Shown here in pieces: positions 24,276 through 35,904 of a stretch of 64,000 nucleotides of DNA. Origin of the DNA: Phoronis australis. Lineage: Eukaryota; Phoronida; Phoronidae. The position numbers and the translations under genes are program-made. The DNA is taken from positions 497,124 through 561,123 of the forward strand of contig NMRA01000167.1 of NCBI GenBank assembly GCA_002633005.1, given 5' to 3'. A model generated the notes under the pieces. It was not told where the DNA came from. It saw only the letters and a program-made list of their open reading frames with translations, and searched no databases. Numbering within the stretch: the stretch's first letter is position 1; each line of letters opens with the position of its first letter.

Positions 24276-24536
24276 ATGAACCACTGCCGACCCGTTGTTC
24301 AGTTTGGGAGGCGAGCAAGCCAACTTTTTACACATCGACGACTTGCGTCATCACAAGCTGTGGTCAAGGAAGGTGGACGTAGACCTACAAACCCTGGCGA
24401 GCCAACCGATCAATTCACACCCATCTACAAGGGGGAAATTACCAATGACATGTCCGATGTAAGTGTACTCCATGTGATACCACTCTCCCTTAGTCTCCTT
24501 TGTTTCCTCTCCGCGCCGTACTTGCTCGGCTGCAAG
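24276..24536 (+). CDS. candidate first exon of a TMEM70-like mitochondrial protein
   Basis: The ATG at 24276 has A at -3. The frame encodes an Arg-rich, acid-free N-terminus (MNHCRPVVQFGRRASQLF..RRLAS) typical of a mitochondrial presequence, then PTDQFTPIYKGEITNDMSD and a hydrophobic segment (SLSLLCFLSAPYLLG). The Y-x-G stretch followed by a Ser/Leu helix ending in Pro-Tyr resembles the start of the two-helix TMEM70/TMEM186/TMEM223 group, mitochondrial factors needed for assembly of respiratory complexes. A donor AAG|gtcagt ends the exon at 24536. A better-scoring donor, gtaagt after 24458, would remove the hydrophobic part. The frame is open further upstream to 24174. The family call is an inference from short similarity. 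Confidence 0.42.
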
Positions 24537-26030
24537 GTCAGTGCTTGGCCGAGATGTAACGAATTAGTGCTTACAGGATTTATATCGTGATATAATTTTG
24601 CATCTATCATTACTCGACTTTTACCTACTATAAATCTTGGTGATATTGAACTTTGCGTACAGTAGGGCATGGCTAACAGGTTTAGGCAACTCGCTATGTC
24701 TACGATTGCAGTCGGGCGCAAAGTAATGTATTCATGCAATAACTTGACGTGAACTAAATTGTAAACACGGGAGGTCATTGACTTTAGTGGTGACCGGGTT
24801 AGTAAACACGTAGGCAATTACCAGCCGCCTAATCGACTGGCAGTTTCTTTCTACACGATGTGGTCACGGTCGTTTTCAGATGTCCCGCGTCACTCGTGCC
24901 GATTGTTGCTTAAAATTAGTTCTGGTTTTTGCCGCTGATGTCGCAAGCGAACGTCATACATGTATGATGCAGGCAAACATTCAATCACTAGATCCGATTA
25001 CAAAATACTTACGGCAGTACCTCGTTGGGAAAATAAGATATCACGGGCGTATTTTTGGAAATGGGGGGGTGTACTTTCGAAACTGTGTCAAACATTTTAT
25101 GGCCCTGTTTTAAACAAAATATTATCGCTATTCAAAGAACAGTATTTTGTTTTGAAATGTGCCTACAAATTAGTATGGAGAAATAAGATCAAATGGCATA
25201 GTTTTTGAGTTGTTCAACAAGTCACTTGAGAACCACCCATGCGAGAACTCTTGAAAAAAAGATCGCGGATTAATTTTTGGTGTAGAAGCAGTTCATACTA
25301 AACACTTTGGTTTTAATTAAGTGAATTTAATTTTGAGTAACCTATCGGACATTTTTAATTGCAATTTTGTATTTTAGGTTCTTCTGCGTGCTGTATATAA
25401 TACTCAATTGCTTGGTAATCAAGGGACAGATCATCACAAAAGGTAATTGGCCTACTATCTTTCGCACAAGATGAACTTTGCCGTGGGCGAGTACACCTCA
25501 TTTCTCAACCATTGTTAGTTACCCTTTCGTTGTAATTTTCGGCGTCTGTGTTAGCCATTTTCTCTAAAAAGAAGGTCTTTAGGAATGAATTACTATAAAA
25601 ATAATACTGTAAGACAAGGGTTTCAGTGAAAGTCGTGCAATTTTATTTGATTTTCACCCGCAATTGAACAGGACACACAGTCATCGTGCTTCGCCATTCC
25701 TCTTATTAGGCCTACACGTTGTATCACCATCAAGTTGATGGAGGCTTCAGCTGTTGCAAGGCGCTTATTTCCTGTCTGTTTCAATGGCATGAAATTTGTT
25801 TTGCAATATTACGTTGATGTTTCGTGATTTAATGTGATCCTATATAACCTTTTTCATATTCACTTGTATATTTAAATTGGCGGAAAATGAGAAAGCAGGC
25901 TTGTTAGGTCCTTCATGTCATCGTGGTGGAGTTGTGCGCTTGTATTATTTCTTGCACCACGAAAAAATCCCTGATTAAGTTAATTGCAAACAGAAAAACA
26001 AGTTTTTGACGTGGAGTTGATCTTAGGAAG
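24537..26030. other. putative intron, nothing firm
   Basis: One splice-bounded open segment at about 25380-25442 (acceptor tattttag, donor gtaatt) was noted. Its product is unremarkable and its phase does not fit the 27430 exon. No repeat structure was recognised. Confidence 0.4.
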
Positions 26031-26038
26031 TGTTGAAC

Positions 26039-26202
26039 TCAGATATAGAGAATCCTACTCGGGTTTCAGGTTTATGACATGGGCAAAACCTCTTGGAAAT
26101 TTCTTCAAAATTCCAGGGCTTGCCGAGGGCTTTTGACGAAATTTCCAAGATTCTTTGCCTATGTCGTAAACCTGAGACTCGTGTAGGATTCTCTATATCT
26201 GA
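26039..26202. repeat. long foldback (inverted repeat with about 70-bp arms)
   Basis: The left arm (tcagatatagagaatcctac...) and the reverse complement of the right arm (...gtaggattctctatatctga) match at roughly 85-90 percent over about 70 bases, with a short loop near 26110-26130. Both strands therefore read a similar peptide-like frame, which is not evidence of coding. It is likely a foldback-type miniature transposon. Confidence 0.8.
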
Positions 26203-26655
26203 AATATCCGACTCAGTTCGCAACAATCCATTGTTCTTACACCAAGTCATATGTTGCTTAGGTTACGATATGTTAATAACTGCGACTCATCCATGTGTGA
26301 AGTCTTGAGCCAAAACTTAGCCTTTGTGCCGAGACGTCTCCAGATCCCATTCTTTTGCCCATTTCCATCTAGTTAATTAAAAAAGTTGTATGAATTCCAG
26401 AAGTCTGTCTGCTGCTTCATACTGCATGGTGGCAGACCTCACGTTGACTGCACTGGTTAGTGACTTCAAAGATTTGGGTGTTGAAGAATGCCAAATCAAG
26501 CACACAGTAAGCGATTTTGGTTCACATATATGTCCTAGGTTTTAAATGCTGATATTATTATTATTATTATTGTATTGTTTACAATTATATCATTACTAAA
26601 AAACGACTGATAAGGAAGAAAACCTTTGTTGACTAAAATTATTTTAAAACGTGTT

Positions 26656-26826
26656 ACCCGCCTCCCGTTCAGTAACGCTAGGACCTCGCCCAAAAACAAG
26701 ACTTCGCGAGAATACGCGTGATATTACCGAGTAGTTTAAATAACCGCACGTGACTTTGGCTACTGAGATTTTAGGTACATTGTAGGTCATTGCTTAGGTC
26801 CTAAGGTTACTGAACGCACACCCGGT
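26656..26826. mobile_element. miniature inverted-repeat element, family gttcagtaacgctagg, copy 1
   Basis: The left end gttcagtaacgctaggacct and the reverse complement of the right end, gttcagtaaccttaggacct, differ at two positions. The element is about 165 bases and non-coding. A second copy lies at 27084-27243 in the same orientation. Confidence 0.75.
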
Positions 26827-27083
26827 ATAACATAAGATGACACATGATCAAGATGAAAGGACGCTTACATTCGGCACATGTATCTAAAAATTAATGTGGT
26901 GTTAAATTCTACTTTACATCGAAAAACAAGTTTTGATTAAGGCCGCTTACCATTATGAAATTGGTCTCAAGTTGCTTTTCGAATCCCATTAAACTCTCAC
27001 GTGACGCTATGAAATTTTATGAGCTATGATTGACTGACACCAAGTTGGTATCAACCAATAACAAAGTGCCAGTTCTACTCGAA

Positions 27084-27243
27084 CCCGCCTCCCGTTCAAT
27101 AACGCTAGGGCCTAGCTAAAAAGCAAGACTTCGCGAGATTACGTGAGATATTGCCGTGTATTTTAAACGAGAACGCGTGACTTTTACTAGGTTTTAGCTA
27201 GGTCCTAGCGTAGTTCCCAGCGTCTACTGAACGCACGCCTGGT
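27084..27243. mobile_element. miniature inverted-repeat element, family gttcagtaacgctagg, copy 2
   Basis: Starts cccgcctcccgttcaataac and ends ctactgaacgcacgcctgg. It is clearly homologous to 26656-26826, including the internal caagacttcgcgaga motif. Its terminal repeats are more eroded. Confidence 0.72.
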
Positions 27244-27429
27244 GATCACATTTAAAATGAGAAAAGAACAAGACGATACCAACTTTTTAACAATAAGTGG
27301 CCTAAACCAAAACTTCTTTTTTACAAAAAAGCACGGGTATGTCGGTTTAAACGTTACTGGTGGAAATAACTTTAATCCAAACGGAGCGTAAGAGTTTCTT
27401 ATATTCAATGTCTGTTTGTCTTCCTACAG

Positions 27430-27527
27430 AAAGAGACTCTGTCTGTTCGTCTTGCTAGCGATGACCAGACATGCACAGTAGTGTCACAGGCGCACAACAG
27501 GGAAACGTGGCTGTTCACTCCCGATGG
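27430..27527 (+). CDS. candidate internal exon of the TMEM70-like gene
   Basis: A strong acceptor (gtcttcctacag) and gtaagt donor enclose 98 open bases: 32 codons plus two bases. The product KETLSVRLASDDQTCTVVSQ..RETWLFTPD fits the post-membrane segment of the TMEM70 group (V-x-R-L, then Asp-rich turn, T-x-x, R-E, F-x-P-D). Phase 0 at its start matches the end of the 24276 exon. The exon that should carry the second membrane helix was not found between them, so the model is incomplete. Confidence 0.42.
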
Positions 27528-30500
27528 GTAAGTGTTAAAAACAACTGCGACAATATGTGAGAAAAGCAGACTTGGCTGCGCTCCGTAGAACCAAGACCCC
27601 CGCAAATCGTTTAAAGAAAAATGCCACCCGAATTAATTAGTCTTTTTCACCGTCTTAATCGGTCTATATCCACGTCACCTCGTATGCGGTCGATCTTACC
27701 TCGCTGAGACGTGTCGCGTTAAGCGCGAGGAAGGTGAGAAACGACAAAGCGACGTCAGTGGTTCTTCTGCTGAGTGAGTGCCGCTATGGTGTAGTGTATC
27801 GTTCCCGCTTGTGCGAATTAGGAAGCTGCGAGGAAAGAGGGTATATCGTTTTTTCGATTTCCTCGAGAGCCCATAATGCTTCGGAAGTGGCTTGCGGTAG
27901 TGAAGAATAAAAATTACGCCGTTAATACCAACCGTTATGTGGCCGTGAAACGTCTCCCGTGTCTGTCAGTGCTTTTGACCTGCATTTCGTCGGATCGGTT
28001 GTTGGTCAGTTATTGATTTTGCAGAATTGTAGTTGGCCATGAAAACATAAACAATTACAATTAATTCAAGGCGTGAGAACGTAACGTTTTATGTAACCTG
28101 TTTGATGACTGAATCGTTCGTGAGGCTTCTGTTTGGTCCTCTGGTTGTAAGAAGTTTTCGCCAGTTCTTTTTCTCAGCCCTAAAAAACGTCGTAAGCACA
28201 CCTCTGTTTAGACGCGATGCAAAATCAGGATCGTCCGTAAAACACATCTGTGCAGTTTCGCGGCTAATTCACCAAAAAATCACTTGCATATTTTTTTTCT
28301 TTGGCTCACTAATATAGTCTAGTGTAGTTACCCACTTTGGCGGGCTGGTTTATGTTCGCGATGTCTTCAGTCCGGCCGCGATGGGCTTGATCGGGTTTCG
28401 AGCCACTGGCCGGGATAGCAAGCGTTTTGTGTGTTTAGAACTGAAAAAATCGCGTCTAAAACTACAACTCACAGCTATTTTCTCCTATCTGTATTTGAAT
28501 TTATTACGGAACAGACCCCAAACTCCCGCGACCGACGTTTGTAAATTGGCCTACCTGTAGTTCAATTACCTAAAAATCCGTAACAGCGAAATAAAATAAC
28601 ACGTTTTTTCAATAACTCTGTGTATTTGTAAGGGTTTTACATCGAATGTTGATGATTAATTAGTGTAAAACGATGAATTAAGTAGCGATAAGCTGACACC
28701 AGTAAGCGTGTTGTGAACTATTGAACAGACTGAAGTAGGAACCTCTGCTGGCATTAGTTAATTTCAACACCTCCGTCTGCTGTCAGGTGTCAGGTAAAAT
28801 AGCTGCACTTGCTGTTATCGAGTGGAAGTACTCGATCTAAAAAGATACAAACTAGGTTGTTTTTTTGGGTGGCATTCTCTTTTAAGGCACTAAGTCTCCG
28901 CTCACCAACCAAACACTCCAGGGGCAGCCATAATTGCTTGCCATGGTCACTTTCGTAAGTTAGTAAGGTACATGTACGAGCATACTCGCCTTTCGTTTGC
29001 GTGGTCATGCTGGCGGCTACGGAATGCAGGGTCCAGGTCTCGCCTCAGTAATCTCTTACATTAATATTCTAGACTTAAAGAAGAACTGACAATTGATGTT
29101 TCTTTTGTCGAAGCGCATTACGATTGCTTGTTACGGCGGGTTAGTCTCTAAGCGGGAATTCCTCACGTTTAACAGGAGCCACCAAACTTGACCAAATTCA
29201 GTTTGAAGTTTCTGAACATGTCTCACTCTGATTATCAACTTATGACGTCATGAATCCATTGTAAGTTGTTGTATTCCAGGTCGTTTTACCAATTCAACTT
29301 TGAAGGCGGAGCATGGAAGTGTAAAAAGTCGGGACTTACACTTCAGATTATACTGTCGGCACACCTTTCCCCGTTCTTTATGAAACGTGTGCAATTTAAT
29401 CGCTGTGATATCGTGGGACACCTGTATTACTAGGTTAAAGGTGAACTGTTGTGACAACATGCGCCATCATTTCCGCGACTAGTGACCTATGTGTTGCCAA
29501 TATGGCGGTACCGTACGACACTGCGACAATGGAATAACGGAGCGTTAAAACCACAATGCTGCAACCATTTAGCAGTTTAGCCACTTGAAGCTAAAATGTC
29601 GCTCTTTCGTAGTTTGGTTTTGTTCTAGAAACACCATCCCTTTGTAGAAGTCAATTCCTAAACCCTACGTGTCAGTCTTTGGCAGAGATTCGTGGACAGC
29701 TGAATACTTTACCCAATTGAAACGGTACAAAAAGAGGCTTGTCGAAAATGAGTACATGTTTTGCAATAAAAGTTCAAAAATGAATAGTTTTTAGTGTTGC
29801 AAATCCTTCTGTATATATGTAGTTGGAAAGAAGAATCTTTCATAGAGTTTCGGAGGGAGATGTGTTAGAAAATTCAACCTGCCGCAGTGACACTTGTCGC
29901 GAAAAATCACCCATCATAGACGAACCGCGGTGATGCATTGACCTACTCTGTGGTGATTCCCTAACAGAATATTTCCATTTTGGCCATAACCTATGTGTCG
30001 ACTGGAAGCACTGCAAACTCTTAAAGCTTGCTTTCTGTTTAAAAAGTTTTTATAGGCAACTTATCGCTATCATTGGCTTCGTCTTGTTCCTTACTCGGTT
30101 TAAAAGTGGTCTCTGGACATAGGAAGAACTGGCAGTTTCTTCTTCAGACCAAGCTCACAAACTATTTTCGACAATCACTCTCAATCAGGGTACGCCAGCA
30201 TCTACATTTGAGACCATTTGCTTTGTACCGTAACCTGCAGAATGTCTCTATGGGCTGGAATTAAATTTGCATGCGACATGGCGTTGAGGACATTTAAATT
30301 TCCGTTTTGGATTCTGGGTGATGTTATTAAACTGAAGGTTTCTGTAATCTGGGACTGCGATCATTTGTGAAGGCCAGGTGAATAGAACAGAGAGTGCTTA
30401 TTGTTTAATCCTGACGGGTATCGTAACAATTGTGAAAGTATCACATTCCAAAATTCTTCGAAAACTGTTGTTGGACAAAAACGTCGATCAAAGCCAGCAG
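27528..30500. other. intergenic or intron, nothing firm
   Basis: GC-richer around 27600-28450. A pyrimidine-rich acceptor (tttttatag at about 30047-30055) is followed by an open hydrophobic stretch (QLIAIIGFVLFLTRF) ending in a stop. It could be a terminal exon, but has no family support. No repeats were identified. Confidence 0.35.
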
Positions 30501-31119
30501 CAGTGGCGGATTTAGAGGGGGGCCAAGGGGGCCATGGCCCGCCCTAACATTTTCCCAGATTCCATTTGGCAGTTCGAGGGTGCGAATGTCTGGCGGGCAA
30601 AATCCTGGCTAATACTCTNTGATGACGGCGCCAAGTCATTTCGATGAATTAGTGCAGACGACTAAAGCACGTGCAAACTCACTGCAGTTTTTATTATCAC
30701 TTTGGCTTCTTGATATGACACCCGCACGTGCGCGGTCGGGGTTTGACTTGAGTTTAAAAACAAATAAAAAAATGGAACAGTAACATATTGTCAGTTCAGT
30801 GAGAAAGTTTCATTGTGGAAAAAGATTTTATTTTCAACTTTTATAACCGATTTATGCGATCGTCCAGTTTAGGCCGACTGGGGGGTCTAAATTGCACCCT
30901 CTCTCGGTGAAATCAAAACGAGGCAACGCTGTAAAAAAACGAGACGGTGCCGGACATTGAATGCATTACAACGGAACAACAATTGGTGTCATTTAACTCT
31001 CAGATTATGCTTCAAGTAAGATTTTTTGAAATGTCCGATATTTAGGTTCCGTCCGATAATTAGGTACACTATGTGTAATACTCTGCCCCCCCAACTCAAA
31101 ATCCTGAATCTGCCCCATG
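30501..31119 (-). mobile_element. hAT-like miniature element (cagtggcggat), interrupted
   Basis: The left end cagtggcggatttag at 30501-30515 and the right end aactcaaaatcctgaatctg at about 31094-31113 are the two ends of the family seen complete at 33573-33724, in opposite orientation. The element is split by 30619-31075, and the 9 bases taatactct occur at both edges of the insert (30610-30618 and 31076-31084). An unresolved N sits at the left edge. Confidence 0.68.
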
Positions 31120-31449
31120 GACGCTATCGTTAATGCATGTATATAGATAAGAAAAACTTGAAAATTGCAACTTTGGAACTTACTGTTGTCCTCTGAATTA
31201 AGATTTTTAATGCGAAGATATCAGAATAGCGCACACGCACACTGATACGTCCGTAGGAGTAGTTTATTGAAGCCCAAATGACAAACCTCGGTCGGGAGAT
31301 GTCAGTGGAGTGGCGTATGTCATTTTGTGCGCTATTAACGAATGTGAAGGTTCGCACATGTACATTGGTGAAACTAGCTTGATCTTGTTTGTGTGGTTGA
31401 TTGCCATCCATATTGCATGATTTTCTTGCAGTTATGCCTGTATAGTTTC
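31120..31449. other. intergenic, nothing recognised
   Basis: Lies between the interrupted hAT-like element and the 3' UTR copy. Only the acceptor-like site at its end was noted. Confidence 0.4.
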
Positions 31450-32530
31450 AGACTTCTGTGGCTTGTGTTTAAAACGTTAAGGTTCTGAACAACTAGAGGG
31501 GCAAGTGTTTGACCTTCATGCATTCATTTTAGCGTGGCAGTACAGAGTTGAAAGTGCCTACCTACATGCATGTCGAGCCTAACATTAACGGCGCATTCGA
31601 ACACCGTTGAATCAATGGTTCATTCCGTTGTGTCTGTATTGCTAAACTAGGTTGTCATGCTAGGCATTTTGTGCAGTCTTCAACCTCCTTTTGGTTCTTT
31701 CAACTTTCCTTACGTAATGGTAGCAAGGCGAACATAGTTTGTGCGGTACAAAAACTCATGCTCCGAGATTTGAGTGATGTTGCGCAGTAGACTTTATGAA
31801 AGAAATCTTTATGCTAGGGCTTCATTGAATGGCGTCCTGGGGTCGGTTGAGCTCACGCTATGGGGATACCTTTGACCTTTGTATGTGATTGCTTTGGCAA
31901 AAGTTATGGTTAAGTTGCTTCTATTACTTGTGATCTTGTTGTTGAGTTTTGGTGAACTCATTGAGAATTGTGAATATTGAAGTTCGTTGAAATGTTGTAC
32001 TCGTGTATATTTGAAAATACAGAATGTTTACAACAATTTTGTTGTTTGGAGTTTCTACTGCTTATTCTGCCCGAAAGCAACATCGTCAATAGAACTTTAT
32101 TTTGTCTGCTACTTTTTCCGTGAGCGCCATTATGTCGAATAAAGCATTAGGTAGAAGTGAAGAATCGTTTATTGAGGTAATTAATATTTACCACAGGTTT
32201 ATGTTTTGAAATTTGCTTACCAGACTTAAATAAAGAGTTGCAATTTTAGTGTGATTCCTTCACAACTTCGCTGTATATTTTGCGATGAATTCAACCCGTG
32301 TGCTTACGGTTAGGTGTTACTGAAATGAAATGCTACCTTAACTGAAAATGGGAGCCTTACTTTTCATCAGCGCAAAATTATAATTCGCTATCTGACCGAC
32401 ATTTAGATTAAATATTCATTGTCATATTAAAATTCTCACGTCATATTAAAAGGAAATAAATCAATCGACGCGCACAGCGCACAAGTTACGTTCTTAAAAA
32501 CAACAGCGGACTGGACTGTGCAAAAAGGAT
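31450..32530 (+). repeat. diverged duplicate of the CCPG1-like 3' UTR
   Basis: Collinear similarity to about 19370-20380. Examples are gcttgtgtttaaaacgtta versus gcttctgtttaaaacatta, gcattcgaacaccgtt versus gcattcgaacactgtc, and ccgtgtgcttacggtt versus ccgtgtgcttaccgat. The copy has lost the matching AATAAA (aaatgaaatgctacct), but has other signals near 32139 and 32226. No trace of the adjacent coding exon was found. An acceptor-like ttttcttgcag at about 31421-31431 lies just upstream. Confidence 0.8.
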
Positions 32531-33572
32531 TCATTAACAAGACGACATTTAGCAGTTGTTCAAATGTAGTGTTTGGTGTTTTTAAGACTAAACAAAAGAT
32601 TTAGGGTGTCCCTATTCGTCCCCATTTCTCGCTTACCTAAAACCAATCGAACAAAAAGAGTTGAAATGCTGAAATAAAGTAGAGTTGGCACAGGACAAAT
32701 TTTTGGCCGTGAAGTGAATATGGTCAGTTTGTGTCAAAAAACCTAGACATAAAGTAGCTTCTACAGTACCTACATGTAGTTGTACTCAAGCTAAGCATTC
32801 CCGCTGACAACCTCCTACGACAGTTGAGGTCCGCTCCAAGAAACGCCCATGTGGCGCTTCAGATTTACCTCAGCCTTGAGACAGAATAATACTTCGTTTC
32901 TTGCCAACACCTGCTTTTGCTTATAAATTCTAAAAACCCGAGAAAATACGTTTTATCAGCACATGTACGTGGTCAGTAACACAAATACGCTTGAAGACGA
33001 CTCTGACCACCGCCTGTCAAGATTTGAAGAAGATAAACTAACGTTGTTTACAACCGTGTTATTGAAAACTACCTGCCAGCTCACAGAAACCTCGTGCCAA
33101 AAGATGCAAAATTTTTAGCGCAACCAATTAAATGTATATTTTAGAATGTTTTGTGAAGTGATTGGAGAATAGTTATAACAAAACAATAACAAAAGAACTG
33201 ATAGAAGTGTCAGTTCACACTTCTCGGCCAGTGAACCTGGATTAGAGTGAAATTTAAGAGGACTGTTCAGGCCAATTTCTTAATCCAGGTAAGATTCGTC
33301 ACAACTCTAAAGGCAATTCCAAATTTCTTTGAAAATATTGCCAAAAGCTATCAAACGTGGGTAACCTTTATTTCTGGGTGGGTATCAATGAGGACCACCT
33401 GCCCAAAGAGCGCACCACTTGTCAAAAATCCCAACCGCTTCCTTGGTTTTCAGGCCACCCGAACAACACAGCTCTCTCATTCATGAGTGCGGCTCGCACA
33501 GTGAACCCTGCATTGACTAACTTGCACGGCCTCGCCTACGTAAAACGTGACTTAGGCTCTTCAAGCAACCCA
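32531..33572. other. intergenic, nothing recognised
   Basis: AT-rich. Overlapping short frames at 33247-33614 run into the hAT-like element and are not credible genes. Confidence 0.4.
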
Positions 33573-33724
33573 CAGGGGCGGATCCAGGATTTTGAGTTAA
33601 GGGGGCCAGTGTAGAGTATTAGCCAGGATTTTGCCCGTCAGACATTCGCACCCCCGCACTGCCAAGTGCAATTTGGGAGAATTTTAGGGGGGGCGGGGCA
33701 TGGCCTCCTCTAAATCCGCCACTG
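33573..33724 (+). mobile_element. hAT-like miniature element, complete copy
   Basis: Ends caggggcggatccagg and taaatccgccactg form terminal inverted repeats typical of many hAT miniature elements. The five bases accca flank both sides. The 152-base interior includes agagtattagccaggatttt. Other copies are at 30501-31119 (split) and 53757-53906. Confidence 0.75.
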
Positions 33725-33802
33725 ACCCATATCTACCTTATTAACATGACTGAGAATCTCGATGTCAATAGTCACCGTGAGTCGTTCTTGTGAGTCAGTG
33801 AC

Positions 33803-34800
33803 ATAGGCGGATTTAGGGGGGCCCAGGGGGCCCGCCCCCCCCCCCTTGGCTGCCGCAAAAAATAAAACAGCAAAAGCGTAGGGAAATGTTGAGTTTATTA
33901 ATTAACCCCGGTAATTAAAATTATACGGATGAAACAAGATTTAAATGTCTGCAGTTTTAGTGTGTTTTTTTTTGGGGGGGGAGGCTCAGATACAATTTCA
34001 AGTGTCAAATTCGGAACACGGCGCATTCGTAACGGAGCTATGGCTAAATATAGGCTCTCCCGCGATATCCCAGGCGACCGGCAGTGGCGCTGCGCACTAT
34101 GACCCCGTTTCCGTCGTCTGCTCCACTGTGCTATGAAGAAAATTTACTTCATTTTTTAAAGAAAATGGAACCTGGGTGACGATGGAAAAACAGAAGCTGT
34201 TGGTAAGATGTGAATTATAATCGAAGCCTTAGTGAATCACTCAGAAACTCATAATTCTCTCTTTGTCAAACCTTAAGACGATTTCCAAAACAATCCCGTC
34301 ATTATTGCCAACACGAAAAACGGATTTGGTGCTTTGGGCATTTGAAGACTATTTTAAATACAACAAATTTGTTAAAAACAGACTGCACAAAATATAAAAC
34401 ACGTATTAAGCATTACAAAAAGAAGTAGGTTTCGCGCGCAAACGCTGAGGACCGTAAACAAGTTGTAAACAACGTAGTAAGGAAATCGTGGTGGTGTAGT
34501 GGTAAAGCACGCGCGCTCTAGCCGCCAGGTCGTGAGTTCGAGTCTGTGGAACTTGTAGTTTTTCCTGTTTGACACGTTCTTTTTTTTGGCTTTTTTTTCT
34601 TGGATAATACTCCAGGAATCAAGGAAAATGCTTGATTTTTAGAGGAAAAAACAGAAAAATTTTCTCGCGGGAGGGGGGCAAACCCCCCTCCCGACCTCCC
34701 CCCATTCGGTGCTATACGCATCTACAATCGAGGTTTGCGCAAATGCTTACAGCCGGACAAAAAGTTGACCCCCCCTTGTGATAGCCTAGATCCGCCACTG
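33803..34800. mobile_element. possible larger cggat-ended element or two solo ends
   Basis: The inward end taggcggatttagggggg at 33803 and the outward end ctagatccgccactga at about 34785-34800 face each other about 1 kb apart. The interior has no transposase frame. It could be one non-autonomous element or two unrelated remnants. Confidence 0.4.
34486..34600 (+). ncRNA. tRNA-like SINE head with Pol III A and B boxes
   Basis: ggtgtagtggtaaagcac at about 34493-34510 matches an A box, and gagttcgagtc at 34534-34544 matches a B box. The layout resembles tRNA-Glu, but the acceptor stem does not pair well. T runs follow at about 34578-34600. A tRNA-derived SINE or tRNA pseudogene is more likely than a working tRNA. 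Confidence 0.6.
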
Positions 34801-35797
34801 AGTGAACTGAGTTTTCAGGTCCGTGATCCGTTTTGTGCGAAACCATACATGTATATGTTCACCATTGCGTGAACTGTGTTGTTAAAGATGGACATAGAAA
34901 ACATTTTCTACTTCCTGTGTGAACCAAACACTATTCGTTTGTTACTCGTATAACTCTTGCAAATCTAGTGCAAGTTATGCTCTCATTCGCTCTCCCGTAA
35001 AAATAACTTCTTAACGGCTAAACACGTTCGTAAACAGCGTAAAGTGAGTGGAAAGTAAATCGGACCTATGCCCTTTTTATCAATCCAATGATATGCGCGC
35101 TTTTGACAAGGTTGGCAAGGAGTAGAAATTAGAAGTTTTAATATCTTCGAAGTGTGAAAGCTGGTGACATCAGAGGCGACCAAGAGAACCGAATATGGAA
35201 ATTTCTACATATTCCTTTTAGTGCGTCTTTCGTGTCGCTGCCAGTGTCATATCAACCACGACTAGGGCACTGCTTGGGCCTCGGTCTGTTATCGAACGTA
35301 TCATTGTAGCCATTTGTACAATTGTTCCGGTGTATTAATTGCACAAGTACATCCAATTGCAATGATAAATTTTAACATTTTGGGATCACTGAATTTGCAT
35401 TTTGTTAAAAGTATACCAAACCCGGTTTTGGCATATTGAAAGATACAAAAAGCGACTTTCCCATCTAGTTCTCAGAAACAAAATCACTCTGTAACCTCCG
35501 ACAACCCTCAAAACGTTAGAAGAAAAATTGAAAATTCTTTTCAAAGTCTGCTAAATGGACAAGCGTGACCTGCATTGTACGCTTTTAGCGAATTACACTG
35601 CAACTGTGGCCCACCCACCAACTTAAAGACCGTAATATCCAATTTGTGACATAGGGAATATGAGTTTTTGGTTGATTCTCATTTTTCAATTATATCATAA
35701 ATTACAACTTCGTAAAATAATAGAAAAAATCGTCTAAGGACACTTCTGTCCTTGCGGGTCCACCAGATCTTGAGCACCTGGACTTGGCTTCAGCTGC
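34801..35797. other. intergenic, nothing recognised
   Basis: No exon, RNA gene or clear repeat was identified. Confidence 0.4.
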
Positions 35798-35904
35798 GTT
35801 CCGTAGACACAAGAATTTCACGAGTAAACCTAATGTGATCACGAATTGCATGACGACATTTTGGGAAGTCTTGGGTTTTCGCGAGATCCTAGTGTCAACG
35901 GAAT
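35798..35904. mobile_element. short inverted-repeat element (ttccgt..gacac)
   Basis: The left end gttccgtagacacaagaatt and the reverse complement of the right end, attccgttgacactaggatc, pair over about 26 bases with mismatches, in a 107-base unit. It is non-coding. Confidence 0.55.

Noticed and set aside
25380-25442. Internal exon between acceptor tattttag and donor gtaatt
   Set aside because: Open and splice-bounded, but its phase 2 end makes the 27430 exon hit a stop, and the peptide has no family feature.
26039-26202. microRNA precursor
   Set aside because: The hairpin is about 160 bases with 70-base arms, longer than typical animal precursors; a foldback transposon fits better.
26023-26308. 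Overlapping plus and minus frames with shared peptide ETRVGFSISE
   Set aside because: The similarity arises because the DNA is a foldback palindrome; it is not a gene pair.
34486-34560. Functional tRNA-Glu gene
   Set aside because: A and B boxes are present, but the acceptor stem does not pair and it lies within repeat sequence.
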